The position numbers and the translations under genes were made by a program. This document shows, one piece after another, positions 41,460-52,430 of a stretch of 64,000 bases of DNA (positions are counted from its first letter, which is position 1; every line of letters starts with the position of its first letter). Source of the stretch: Litchfieldella rifensis (lineage in GTDB: Bacteria > Pseudomonadota > Gammaproteobacteria > Pseudomonadales > Halomonadaceae); the NCBI RefSeq assembly GCF_042646605.1, contig NZ_JBHRUG010000019.1, positions 331,345 to 395,344 of the forward strand, read 5' to 3'. The notes beneath the pieces are model-generated. The model had not been told where the DNA came from, made no database searches, and saw nothing but the letters and a program-made list of their open reading frames with translations.

Positions 41460-44072
41460 ATGCTCAGGGTAGAGCTTCCGGCACTCATCGGCCGACTCAA
41501 CGCCATCGCCCGCCAGGGCCTGGAGCAGGCGGCGGCCTTGTGCGCCGAGCAGCAGGCACCGGAGGTCACCGCCGGCCATCTGCTGCAGGTGCTGATCGAT
41601 CAGCCGCTATGCGATCTGCGCTGCCTGCTGGAGGGGCAAGGGGTCGAACTGGGCGAACTGCGCGCCCGGCTCGCCGAGGAATCGCGGCCGCCCCGCGACC
41701 TGGTGGTGACCACGCCGAGCTTTTCGCCACTGCTGATCGAACTGCTCCAGGACGCCTGGCTACTGGCGTCCACCGAGTTTGATCATGGCGAGCTGCGTAG
41801 CGGCCTGATCTTCACTGCCCTGCTGCACAATGCCTCACGGTACCTGGGGCCGCGTAGCGTGGCGCTGCTCGCCGGCATCAATCGCGAGAGCCTGCGCCGC
41901 GACTTCGAGGGACTGACCATCGGCTCCGCCGAGGCGCCGCGGGCCGACGACGAGACGCCGGCCCGCCGGGCGCCAGCTGCATCGGGTGACGACAGCGCGC
42001 TGGCGCGCTTCGCCACGTCACTCACCGACCAGGCGCGGCGCGGCGAGCTCGACCCGGTGCTGTGCCGCGACCCGGAGATCGACCAGATGCTCGATATCCT
42101 CGGGCGGCGGCGCAAGAACAATCCGATCGTCATCGGCGACGCCGGCGTCGGCAAGAGCGCCGTGGTCGAGGGACTCGCCGCGCGCATCGTGGCCGGCGAG
42201 GTGCCGGCGGTGCTGGCCGATGTCGAACTGCTGACCCTGGATCTCGGCGCCCTGCAGGCCGGGGCCGCGGTCAAGGGCGAGTTCGAGAAGCGCCTCAAGG
42301 CGGTGATCGACGAGGTGAAGAGCGCCCCGCGCCCGATTCTGCTGTTCATCGACGAGGCGCATACCCTGATCGGCGCCGGCAACCAGGAGGGCGGCGGCGA
42401 TGCCGCCAACCTGCTCAAGCCGGCCCTGGCGCGCGGCGAGTTGCGCACCATCGCCGCCACCACCTGGCGCGAGTACAAGAAGTATTTCGAGAAGGACCCG
42501 GCGCTGTCGCGGCGCTTCCAGCCGGTCAGCCTGGTCGAGCCCAGCGTCGAGCAGGCCCTGGTGATCCTGCGCGGGCTGCGCGACGTCTACGAACGCGCGC
42601 ATGGCGTACTGGTCGGCGATAGTGGTCTGCGGGCCGCCGCCGACCTGTCGGCGCGCTACCTGGCCGGCCGCAAGCTGCCCGACAAGGCCATCGACGTGCT
42701 GGACACCGCCAGTGCCCGGCTGTCCCAGGCGCTGGATACCCCGCCCCGGCGTCTCAGCCACCTCAAGAGCGAGCATCTGGCGGCGTGCCGCGAGCGTGAG
42801 CAGCTCGATCGCGAGGCGCTGCTGGGGCGTCGCCAGGAGGATGACCGCGAGACCGAGCTCGACGCCCGGCTGGCGCGACTCGACGACGAACTGGTCGCGC
42901 TGGAAAGCGCCTGGCAGGCGCAACGCACGTGTGTCGACGCCATCCTCGCCCTGCACCGGGAACTGCTGGACGACGACAGCGACGATGACGAACAGGCACA
43001 GCGTCGTGTGGCCCTGGCCGAGCACGAAGCGCGGCTCGCCGACCTGCAGCAGGAGTTTGCGCTGGTCAACGCCAGCGTCGAGGAGGCGCAGATTGCCCAG
43101 GTCATCGGCGACTGGACCGGGGTCCCGGTAGAGCGCATGACCAGCGACGAGCTGACCCGCCTCACCGAGCTTCCCCAGCACCTGGGACAGTCGGTGCAGG
43201 GGCAGGCGCTGGCCATCGAGCGCCTGCATCGCCACCTGCTCACCGCACGCGCCGACCTGCGCCGCCCCGGTCGCCCGCTGGGCGCCTTCCTGCTGGTCGG
43301 CCCCAGCGGGGTGGGCAAGACCGAGACCGTGGTGCAGATCGCCGAACGGCTCTACGGCGGCCGCCAGTTCCTGACCACCATCAACATGTCCGAATACCAG
43401 GAAAAGCACACCGTGTCGCGGCTGATCGGGTCGCCGCCCGGCTACGTGGGGTTCGGCGAGGGCGGCCTGTTGACCGAGGCCATCCGCCAGCGGCCCTACT
43501 CGGTGGTGCTGCTCGACGAGGTCGAGAAGGCGCATCCGGACGTGCTCAACCTGTTCTATCAGGCCTTCGACAAGGGCGAGCTGGCCGATGGCGAGGGGCG
43601 GCTGATCGACTGCAAGAACGTGGTGTTCTTCCTGACCTCGAACCTGGGCTATGAAGCCATCGTCGCCCACGCCGACGACCCTACCACGCTCGATGCCGCC
43701 CTCTACCCGGTGCTGGCGGATTTCTTCAAGCCGGCGCTGCTGGCGCGCATGGAGGTGGTGCCGTATTTCCCGCTGGGGGCCGATACCCTGCGCGATATCG
43801 TGCATGCCAAGCTCGACACCCTGGCCGAGCGCATTCGCGCGCGCCATCGTCAGGCCGAAGTGGTGCTCGACGCGAGCCTGGCCGACGCCATCTGCGCGCG
43901 TGCCACGCGCAGCGAGAACGGCGCGCGCATGCTCGAGTCGGTGATCGATGGCGAGCTGCTGCCGCCGGTGTCACAGGCGCTGCTCGAGCGCATGGCCCGG
44001 CGCGAGCCGGTGACCCGCGTGGCGCTGGGCGTGGATGCCGACAGCGGCGCCTTCACCGCGGAGGTGGCTTGA
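41460..44072 (+). CDS. tssH: T6SS sheath-disassembly AAA+ ATPase
   Basis: This 870-residue ClpV-type ATPase has an N-terminal Clp-N domain, a D1 Walker A GDAGVGKSAV near 226 with Walker B LLFIDEAHTL near 298, a coiled middle domain (about 430-540) and a D2 Walker A VGPSGVGKTET near 614 with VVLLDEVEKAH. It recycles contracted TssBC sheaths. I chose the ATG at 41460, 8 bases after the tssL stop. Confidence 0.96.
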   Translation: MLRVELPALIGRLNAIARQGLEQAAALCAEQQAPEVTAGHLLQVLIDQPLCDLRCLLEGQGVELGELRARLAEESRPPRDLVVTTPSFSPLLIELLQDAWLLASTEFDHGELRSGLIFTALLHNASRYLGPRSVALLAGINRESLRRDFEGLTIGSAEAPRADDETPARRAPAASGDDSALARFATSLTDQARRGELDPVLCRDPEIDQMLDILGRRRKNNPIVIGDAGVGKSAVVEGLAARIVAGEVPAVLADVELLTLDLGALQAGAAVKGEFEKRLKAVIDEVKSAPRPILLFIDEAHTLIGAGNQEGGGDAANLLKPALARGELRTIAATTWREYKKYFEKDPALSRRFQPVSLVEPSVEQALVILRGLRDVYERAHGVLVGDSGLRAAADLSARYLAGRKLPDKAIDVLDTASARLSQALDTPPRRLSHLKSEHLAACREREQLDREALLGRRQEDDRETELDARLARLDDELVALESAWQAQRTCVDAILALHRELLDDDSDDDEQAQRRVALAEHEARLADLQQEFALVNASVEEAQIAQVIGDWTGVPVERMTSDELTRLTELPQHLGQSVQGQALAIERLHRHLLTARADLRRPGRPLGAFLLVGPSGVGKTETVVQIAERLYGGRQFLTTINMSEYQEKHTVSRLIGSPPGYVGFGEGGLLTEAIRQRPYSVVLLDEVEKAHPDVLNLFYQAFDKGELADGEGRLIDCKNVVFFLTSNLGYEAIVAHADDPTTLDAALYPVLADFFKPALLARMEVVPYFPLGADTLRDIVHAKLDTLAERIRARHRQAEVVLDASLADAICARATRSENGARMLESVIDGELLPPVSQALLERMARREPVTRVALGVDADSGAFTAEVA

Positions 44073-44076
44073 GACC

Positions 44077-45665
<1,589 letters not shown>

Positions 45666-45669
<4 letters not shown>

Positions 45670-46325
45670 GTCTGACGTTCGGAATTCGCCCGGCGCTGTT
45701 GCTGTGCCTGGCCATGGGGCTGGGCCTCGAGAGCGGTGCACTGCTGGCCAACGAGGTTGCCCCCGGGCTGCTGGAGAATGCCCGCGAGTGCGCGCGACAG
45801 ACGTCGCGCCTGGAGCGCCTGGGCTGCTACGACGCCCTGTTCCGGGTGCCCGAGGCGGTGCCGGACACCGGGGATCCGCGTCCGGCCCTGTGGCATGCCA
45901 TTCGTGAGCAGGAGGCCGCCCGCGATGGCGACGACTTCGGGTTCCTGGTGAGCGAGGCCAATGGCGATGTGCTGATGAGCGCGCCGGCGCGTGGCACTTC
46001 GCCGCCGCGTCCGCTGCTGGTGATCAGTTGCGAGAAGGCCATCACCCGCTTTCAGCTGCATCTGTCGACCGCTTCGAATGCCCCGCGGACCCACCTGCGA
46101 CTGACGGCCGCCGGCCGGGAGCTGGAGCAGGACTGGCGGATTCGCGATGGCGGCTACGTGATCAGCGGCGGGCGCGGGTTGCCGGCCATCGCGACCCTGC
46201 GTCAACTGCTGGATGGCCGTGAGCTGGAGCTGGGCAGCGACCTCGCCGAACTCGATGGCCTGCGCTTCGACCTGACCGGCCTGCGCGAGCGTATCCAGCC
46301 ACTGCGCGACACCTGTCGTTGGTGA
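45666..46325 (+). CDS. T6SS-associated VasI/TagO-like protein
   Basis: The protein has 219 residues. It starts with a probable signal peptide (hydrophobic LLLCLAMGLGL) and contains the VasI signature CARQTSRLERLGCYDALF, with conserved Cys residues, and LLVISCEKAITRFQLHL. It is exported, probably periplasmic, and its exact role is not established. It occupies the same position, between vasH and tssA, as in the Vibrio VAS cluster. Confidence 0.85.
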
Positions 46326-46336
46326 AGGAGGCGTCC

Positions 46337-47782
46337 ATGCAGATCACCACCGAAGCGCACCTGGAACCCTTGCTGGCACCACTGGAGGCCGGCGTCGACG
46401 GCCAGCGAGTGGGGCGGCCCGTCGACGACAGCGCCGACTACGCCTGGCTCGACGAAGAAATGATGAAGATCGGCTCGCTGCAACACGGCACGGTCGACTG
46501 GGAGGGCGCCGAAACCCGCGCCGTGAGGCTGCTCAGCGAGACCGGCAAGGACCTCAAGGTGCTCGGTCATCTGCTGCACTGCCTGCAGCGCGGTGGCGAT
46601 GGCGTGCGCTTCGCCCTGTCGTTGCACCTGCTGGCCGGCAGCCTCGAGCGGTGGTGGGACCAGGCCCACCCGGTTGGCGGTCCGCGTGGGGCCAGGGTTC
46701 GTCCGCGGCTGTTTCAACAGTTCACCCAGCGCGCGGTGACGCTCGCCGCGGCCTTGGATTTCAAGGCCGCCGAAGAGGAGCACGAGGCCTGCCAGGCCGC
46801 GCTCGAGGCGCTGCTGACGGTAACGCGGGCCCGGGAGCTTCCCGAGGATGCCCTGGTCGAGCTGCAGCGATGCTTGCAGGACGTCCGGCCACGGCACGAC
46901 GCCCCACCGGCGCCCCCCTCCGCCACCGCGAGCGGTTCGGGCCCGGCGCCCGAGACGGCCGGCCGGGGTGGCACGGCGGCGACGGCGAAAATGCCGGAGA
47001 TGCGCCTGGAAGCCGGTAACGAGCGGGGCAATCGCCAGACCTTGCTCAAGATGGCCGACTTCCTCAACGAACAAGCGCCGGGCGAGGCGTTGGGCTACCG
47101 ACTGCGACGCCATGCGATCTGGGGCGCTATCCAGGCGCCACCGGCCACGCGGGACGGGGAGCGCACCGAGCTGGCGCCGGTCTCCGCCGACCGTGCCGCC
47201 GAATACCGCGACGCCCTGGCCCGCGGCGGCGACATCGAGCTGTGGCGACGCATCGAGAACAGCCTGGCGGTCAGCCCCTATTGGCTCGAGGGCCATCGGC
47301 TGAGCGCCACGCTCGCCAAGGCGCTGGGTCACGCGCGCTGCGCCGAGAGCATTCGCGACGAAGCGGCACGCTTCGTCGCGCGGCTGCCCGGCATCGAGTC
47401 GCTGACCTTCAACGACGGCAGCCCCTTCGTCGATGGCGAGACGCTGCGCTGGTTGCAAAGCGCCTCCTCCGGGACTGCGGGGATGGGGCATGGCGGAGGT
47501 GGCGATGCCTGGCAGACGGGCCTGGACGAGGCCCGCGAATGCCTGGCCACGGAAGGGCTCGAGGCGGCGCTGACGATACTGGACCGCGGGCTGGCCGCGG
47601 CCCGCTCGCCGCGCGACGACGCCTACTGGCGCCTGGCCAGTGCCGACCTGCTGCGCGAAGCGGGACTGGAAGCGCTGGCCCGACAGCATTATCGGGCGCT
47701 GCACCAGGCCGTGGCCGACATCGGATTGGAACTTTGGGAGCCGGGATTGTTGTCGCGGCTCGAGGCATCGCTCAAGGCATGA
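46337..47782 (+). CDS. tssA: T6SS TssA (VasJ-like)
   Basis: This 481-residue protein has an N-terminal ImpA-like domain including PVDDSADYAWLDEEMMKIG and the GKDLKVLGHLLHCL segment, a low-complexity Pro/Ala linker (about 190-220) and a C-terminal helical domain. TssA caps and primes sheath polymerisation at the baseplate. I chose the ATG at 46337 after AAGGAGG; it lies 11 bases after the upstream stop. Confidence 0.92.
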   Translation: MQITTEAHLEPLLAPLEAGVDGQRVGRPVDDSADYAWLDEEMMKIGSLQHGTVDWEGAETRAVRLLSETGKDLKVLGHLLHCLQRGGDGVRFALSLHLLAGSLERWWDQAHPVGGPRGARVRPRLFQQFTQRAVTLAAALDFKAAEEEHEACQAALEALLTVTRARELPEDALVELQRCLQDVRPRHDAPPAPPSATASGSGPAPETAGRGGTAATAKMPEMRLEAGNERGNRQTLLKMADFLNEQAPGEALGYRLRRHAIWGAIQAPPATRDGERTELAPVSADRAAEYRDALARGGDIELWRRIENSLAVSPYWLEGHRLSATLAKALGHARCAESIRDEAARFVARLPGIESLTFNDGSPFVDGETLRWLQSASSGTAGMGHGGGGDAWQTGLDEARECLATEGLEAALTILDRGLAAARSPRDDAYWRLASADLLREAGLEALARQHYRALHQAVADIGLELWEPGLLSRLEASLKA

Positions 47783-47825
47783 AATCGCTGATGAACACCA
47801 TCGACAGGGACGAGGATACAGGCTC

Positions 47826-50800
47826 ATGTGGAAAGGACTGAAGGCCGCGCTGGGCCGCTGGGTGCCCGGCGCCTCACGCGCACAAAGCAGCGCCAACCTG
47901 GCCAAGAGTCATGGCAACCTGGCCAAGAGTCATGGCAACCGGGCCAAGGGACTTGGCAACAAGGGCAAGGGCCTGGGCAAGCTGGGGGTCATGCTGTGGT
48001 GCCTGCTGGCCTTCGGCGTGGTCGTGGCCATCTGGTGGCTGGGGCCATTGTGGGAGATCCGCGACAGCCGCCCACTCGGTCCCTGGCTCAACCGCCTGTT
48101 GGCGACCCTGGTCCTGGCCACGCTGGTGGTGCTGGTGTGGGGCATGCGCCTGGCGCGACGGCTGCGCGATGTGAATGCGGAGCGCCAGCATGCCGAACGC
48201 CTGCAGCTCGATCCGACCCAGGCCAAGGTGGAACAGCAGGAGGCCACCCTCGATGCCACCCTGGCCGAGCTGGTCGATAGCCTGGGCGGCGGACAAGGGA
48301 GCCGCTATCGGCTGCCCTGGTACCTGGTGATGGGGGTCGAGAATGCCGGCAAGACCAGCTTGATCAACCGCTCCGGGCAGAACTTCGCCCTGACTCACGT
48401 CATGAAGGCCTCCGGACAGGGCAAGAAAGGCCAGTTCGGCTTCGACTGGTGGATCGGCGACAAGGCGGTGCTGATCGACCCGGATGGCGAGCTGCTGACC
48501 CAGGGCGCGATGGAGGGAGGCGAGCCCGTCGAGCTGCAGAGTCGGCTGTGGGATCATTTCGTCGACTGGCTGGAGCGCAATCGGCCACAGCGCCCACTGG
48601 ACGGCGTGGTGCTGGTGCTCGACCTGGCGCGCTTGAGCGACGCCCGGGTGGCGGTGCGCAAGGCCTATGCCTCGCTGCTGCGGGCGCGCCTGCGCGAGCT
48701 GATGGAACGCCATGCCGCACGCCTGCCGGTCTACGTGACCTTCAGCAAGATGGACCTGCTGCACGGCTTCGACGACTTCTTCCGCCACTATTCCCGTGCC
48801 GCACGCCGCGCCCCTCTGGGCTTCACCTTCAGTCCCGCCTCGCTCGACCGACCCGGCCAGTGGGAAGAGGAATTCGCCGCGGCCTATGACGGCATGCTCG
48901 AGCGCCTCAACCGCAGCCTGCCATCGCTGCTCGCCGAATGTCGCGACCGTGAGGAGCGCGAATCGGTGTTCCGCTTCGTGCGCCAGCTGGCCGGCCTGCG
49001 CGACGTGCTGCTCGGCTTCCTGAGCGAGGCCCTGTCCAGCGACCGCTTCTCCACCGCGGCGATGGTGCGCGGCACCTACTTCACCTCGGTCTATCAGCAG
49101 GGGGTGCCCGAGGATCCCTTCGTCGATGCCGCCGCGCGCCGCTATGGCATGGCCGACAGTGTGCAGCCGGCCCATCGCGCGGCACGCAGTGCGCTGTACT
49201 TCACCGAGGAGCTGTTCGACAAGGTGATCTACCCCGAGGCGGGCCTGGCCGGCGACAACGCGCGGGCCGCCCGGCGCCGGCGTCGCGTGCGGCGTGCCAG
49301 TGTGCTGGCCTGTGTGTTCGGCGGTGCGGTGATCGTCGGCGGCTGGAGCCATTTCTATCAGAAGAACGCCGCGGCCCTCGCCTCGGTGGAAGGCAAGGCC
49401 GCGGACTTCCTCGCCGCCCAGCCGGCCGAACTGCGCAGTGACGACCCCACCGGCTATGCCCTGCTCGAGCCGTTGGACCGCCTGCGCAGCGCGACCTTCG
49501 AGTTCGGCGACTATCGCGATCATGTGCCCCTGCTCGCCGACATGGGACTCTATCAAGGCCGTTCGGTCGGTCGCGAGGTGGAAAGCGCCTATCTGGCGAT
49601 GCTCGCGTACCACTTCCTGCCGGCGCTGATGGTCGGGATCATGGACGACATGAATCGCGCCGAGCCGGGCAGCAACGACAAGCTGGCGTTGCTGCGCGTG
49701 CTGCGCATGATGTCCGATGCCAGCGGCCGCCAGCCGGAACGGGTGCACGGTTTCATGGCCAACCGCTGGCAGCGCGAGTTCCCGCAACGCGGCAGCGTGC
49801 AGCAGCGACTGCTCGATCATCTCGACTACGCCCTGGCCTATACCGACCTGGAGGGCCAGGTCGCGGCGGGCGACCGGCATGCCGTCCAGGCCATGGCGTC
49901 GCTGCGCGGCAGCCTGCTGGCGGCCCAGGAAGAGCTGGGGCGTCAGCCGATGGCCGAGCGAGTCTACGCGACGCTCAAGGCCGGCAGCGACCGCCGCGGC
50001 GGTGCGATGCTGGACCTGCGTCAGGGCGTGGGGCCCGCCTTCAGTGCGGTGTTCATGGCGCGCAACGACGACCCCGCCGAGGTGCACATTCCCAGCCTGG
50101 TGACCCGCGACGGCTTCGAGGGCTATTTCCTGCAGGAGGTCGATCAGGCCACCGACCTGGCGCTGATCGACCTGTGGGTGCTCGGCCGGCGTGACGATAT
50201 CGACTTCAGCGAGGCCGATAAGCGTCGTCTGCGCGATGCCCTGCGCGAGCGCTACGTCAGCGACTACCATGTGACCTGGCGCCAGGCGCTGGACAATGTC
50301 GAACTGGTGCCGATCCCCGACATCGACCAGGCGGTGGTGGTGATGGATACCCTGCTCGGCGCCAGCCGACCGCTGGACCGGCTGCTGAGCGAGGTCTCCC
50401 ACCACACCCGGCTGTATCCGGAACTGCCCGCCGACGACGAGACGGCGCGACAGGCGCTCGAGCGTTCACCGCGCTATCGACTCGCCGGCGAGATCGAGCA
50501 GCATTTCGACGAGCTCAATGGCCTGCTCGTGGCGCGCGGCGACAATCCGGCCGATATCGCCGAGCTCAAGGATGCCATTGCCGAGCTGCGCGATTACCTG
50601 CGTCAGGTGCAGGGGGCGAGCGACCCGGGCCGCGCGGCCTTCGTCAGCGCCCGCGACCGCTTGGCGCTCAGCGGTGGCGATCCCATCCACAACCTGCAGC
50701 GCATCGCCGAGAGTACGCCCGCGCCGGTGGACAGCATGCTCGAGAGCCTCGCCGACCAGAGCTGGCAGCTGCTGATGGCCAGTGCCATTCGCCACCTCGA

Positions 50801-51518
50801 ACGCCAATGGCTCGATGACGTGGTCGCGCCCTATCAGGATCGCCTGGCCGGTCGCTATCCCCTGGTACACGGGGCCACCCGCGATGTCGCCCTGGACGAC
50901 TTCGAGGCCTTCTTCGCACCCGGCGGTACCCTCGACAGCTTCTATCAGGACAACCTGCGTCCCTTCATCGAGGAGGCGCCGGAGCAACTGCTCGACGCCG
51001 AGGGCAACTCGCTGCTGCGCGACAGCGTGCTCACGGCCGTCCAGCGTGCCGAACGCATTCGCGAGGCCTACTTCGATCGCGACGGCGTGCTCGACGTGGA
51101 GTTTTCCCTCGAACCGCTCAGCCTCAGCCCCGACAAGCGGCGCAGCGTGATCAGCGTCGATGGTCAGTTGATCGAGTACATCCACAGTGCCAGCCGCCGC
51201 GTGTCGATGATCTGGCCCAATGCCCTGCGCAGTGGCAACGAAAGCCGCGTGACCCTGGTGCCCAGTACCGTGAACCGCTCCCCGCGAAGCCTGCGTCACG
51301 ATGGGGCCTGGGCCTGGTTCCGTCTGCTCGACGAGGCCGATATCACCGGCGCCAGCGAGCGCGAACTGGAGCTGCGTTTCCATGTCGACGGCGGCACGAT
51401 GCGTTATCGGTTGCGCGCCGATGGCACACGCAATCCCTTTACCCGCCCGCTGGTGTCCGGCTTCCAGTTGCCCACCGCACTGTATGCCGAAGGAGGTGCC
51501 GATGCTGACGACGCTTAA
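47826..51518 (+). CDS. tssM: T6SS membrane complex protein TssM (IcmF/VasK)
   Basis: The protein has 1230 residues. Two N-terminal membrane helices (about 52-72 and 90-110), a cytoplasmic P-loop domain with Walker A GVENAGKTSLI near 168, a third helix near 486-505 and a long periplasmic part ending in a beta-rich domain are visible. It binds TssJ and TssL. Before the first helix there are four tandem 7-residue units (NLAKSHG twice, then NRAKGLG and NKGKGLG), which is unusual. The start has only a weak GAGG upstream. Confidence 0.95.
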   Translation: MWKGLKAALGRWVPGASRAQSSANLAKSHGNLAKSHGNRAKGLGNKGKGLGKLGVMLWCLLAFGVVVAIWWLGPLWEIRDSRPLGPWLNRLLATLVLATLVVLVWGMRLARRLRDVNAERQHAERLQLDPTQAKVEQQEATLDATLAELVDSLGGGQGSRYRLPWYLVMGVENAGKTSLINRSGQNFALTHVMKASGQGKKGQFGFDWWIGDKAVLIDPDGELLTQGAMEGGEPVELQSRLWDHFVDWLERNRPQRPLDGVVLVLDLARLSDARVAVRKAYASLLRARLRELMERHAARLPVYVTFSKMDLLHGFDDFFRHYSRAARRAPLGFTFSPASLDRPGQWEEEFAAAYDGMLERLNRSLPSLLAECRDREERESVFRFVRQLAGLRDVLLGFLSEALSSDRFSTAAMVRGTYFTSVYQQGVPEDPFVDAAARRYGMADSVQPAHRAARSALYFTEELFDKVIYPEAGLAGDNARAARRRRRVRRASVLACVFGGAVIVGGWSHFYQKNAAALASVEGKAADFLAAQPAELRSDDPTGYALLEPLDRLRSATFEFGDYRDHVPLLADMGLYQGRSVGREVESAYLAMLAYHFLPALMVGIMDDMNRAEPGSNDKLALLRVLRMMSDASGRQPERVHGFMANRWQREFPQRGSVQQRLLDHLDYALAYTDLEGQVAAGDRHAVQAMASLRGSLLAAQEELGRQPMAERVYATLKAGSDRRGGAMLDLRQGVGPAFSAVFMARNDDPAEVHIPSLVTRDGFEGYFLQEVDQATDLALIDLWVLGRRDDIDFSEADKRRLRDALRERYVSDYHVTWRQALDNVELVPIPDIDQAVVVMDTLLGASRPLDRLLSEVSHHTRLYPELPADDETARQALERSPRYRLAGEIEQHFDELNGLLVARGDNPADIAELKDAIAELRDYLRQVQGASDPGRAAFVSARDRLALSGGDPIHNLQRIAESTPAPVDSMLESLADQSWQLLMASAIRHLERQWLDDVVAPYQDRLAGRYPLVHGATRDVALDDFEAFFAPGGTLDSFYQDNLRPFIEEAPEQLLDAEGNSLLRDSVLTAVQRAERIREAYFDRDGVLDVEFSLEPLSLSPDKRRSVISVDGQLIEYIHSASRRVSMIWPNALRSGNESRVTLVPSTVNRSPRSLRHDGAWAWFRLLDEADITGASERELELRFHVDGGTMRYRLRADGTRNPFTRPLVSGFQLPTALYAEGGADADDA
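47895..47978 (+). repeat. Four tandem 21-base units in the 5' end of tssM
   Basis: Units at 47895-47915 and 47916-47936 are identical; units at 47937-47957 and 47958-47978 are degenerate. They encode seven-residue repeats rich in Asn, Lys and Gly in the cytoplasmic leader of TssM. Copy number can change without frameshift. Confidence 0.9.
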
Positions 51519-52095
51519 GCGCCTGCTGGGGGGCGAACGGAAGGGCGGGGGCGCTTCGCCCACGCGCCTGTCGGCCAGCGACAGCGAGGCGCGTGGGCTG
51601 GAAGCGGCACAGCAGGATGATATCGAGCGCTTCCTCGAAGCGGCACGCCGCGCCGATGCCCAGGGACACTCTCCCTGGGTGCTGCGCGACGCCGCGCGCC
51701 TCGACACTCTGCGCCGTGCGCTGGAATTCACCGTGCATCGAGGCCTGTGGCTGCAGCGCGACGGCGAGCGGGTCGCGCACTGGCAGGGCCGTTTGCTGGC
51801 GCTGCGCCATGGTGAAGGGCCGCCGCTGGGCATGCTGCTGGCCTGCCGCCCCGATGACGAGGCCGCCTGGCAGCTGCGCTTCTTCTTCATCGAACCGCAG
51901 TGGCAGGGCAGCGGTCACGGCGCGCGACTGTTGCTGGCCGCACGCCGCAGCCTGAGTGGCACACCGCTGCATACCCGCTTGCCGGTGATCTGCGAGGCGG
52001 CGATTCATAGCCTGGAAGCCGCCGGCTTCCAGCGCATGCATGTCGATGCGGCCGAGGTGGCCAGCTTCGAGGCCCCGGCCCAATGGCACAGGTGA
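51502..52095 (+). CDS. GNAT-like protein encoded in the T6SS operon
   Basis: The protein has 197 residues. AAGGAGG precedes the ATG, and the start overlaps the end of tssM by 17 bases. The C-terminal half resembles a GNAT acetyltransferase: QLRFFFIEPQWQGSGHGARL holds a Q-x2-G-x-G acetyl-CoA loop, and AAIHSLEAAGFQRM is the usual late helix-turn. The N-terminal half is helical and unassigned. In the Vibrio VAS order this position is held by a different gene. The role is unknown: regulatory acetylation, spike modification or an effector accessory are possible. Confidence 0.6.
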   Translation: MLTTLKRLLGGERKGGGASPTRLSASDSEARGLEAAQQDDIERFLEAARRADAQGHSPWVLRDAARLDTLRRALEFTVHRGLWLQRDGERVAHWQGRLLALRHGEGPPLGMLLACRPDDEAAWQLRFFFIEPQWQGSGHGARLLLAARRSLSGTPLHTRLPVICEAAIHSLEAAGFQRMHVDAAEVASFEAPAQWHR

Positions 52096-52140
52096 GAAGC
52101 GGTCTGCCGCAGTACCGCACACGACATAGGAGGACGATGG

Positions 52141-52428
52141 ATGGGACGCAAGCTCGTACTCGTGGGAGACATCGGCACCGATCACGATGGTTTTCCGCCC
52201 ACGCCGGTGACCGCCGGCAGCCCCTCGGTGATGATCGACGGCAAACCGGTGGCACGCCTGGGCGATCCCCTGGCACCGCATGACAAGCCGGATAATTCGA
52301 CGCACCCACGCGCCATCGCCGAGGGCTCGGGCAGCATCCTGATCGACGGCAAGCCGGCGGCCCTGACCGGTCATGCGGTGAGCTGCGGCGGGGTGGTGAT
52401 CGGTTCCGCCACTGGCGAAGGGAGTTGA
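52141..52428 (+). CDS. PAAR-domain spike-tip protein
   Basis: This is a 95-residue single-domain PAAR protein with VGDIGTDHDGFPPTPVTAGS, PVARLGDPLAPHDKP and a final HAVSCGGVVIGSA; conserved His and Cys residues coordinate the metal at the cone tip. It sharpens the VgrG spike. A GGAGG lies upstream and the stop precedes the vgrG start by 2 bases. Confidence 0.93.
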   Translation: MGRKLVLVGDIGTDHDGFPPTPVTAGSPSVMIDGKPVARLGDPLAPHDKPDNSTHPRAIAEGSGSILIDGKPAALTGHAVSCGGVVIGSATGEGS

Positions 52429-52430
52429 CC

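Noticed and set aside
42018..43847. A 609-codon frame antisense to the ClpV-type ATPase gene
   Set aside because: Same reason: the sense strand has both AAA+ domains intact.
47874..50405. An 843-codon frame antisense to tssM
   Set aside because: Long by virtue of GC-rich third positions; no start signal or domain, and TssM is unambiguous.
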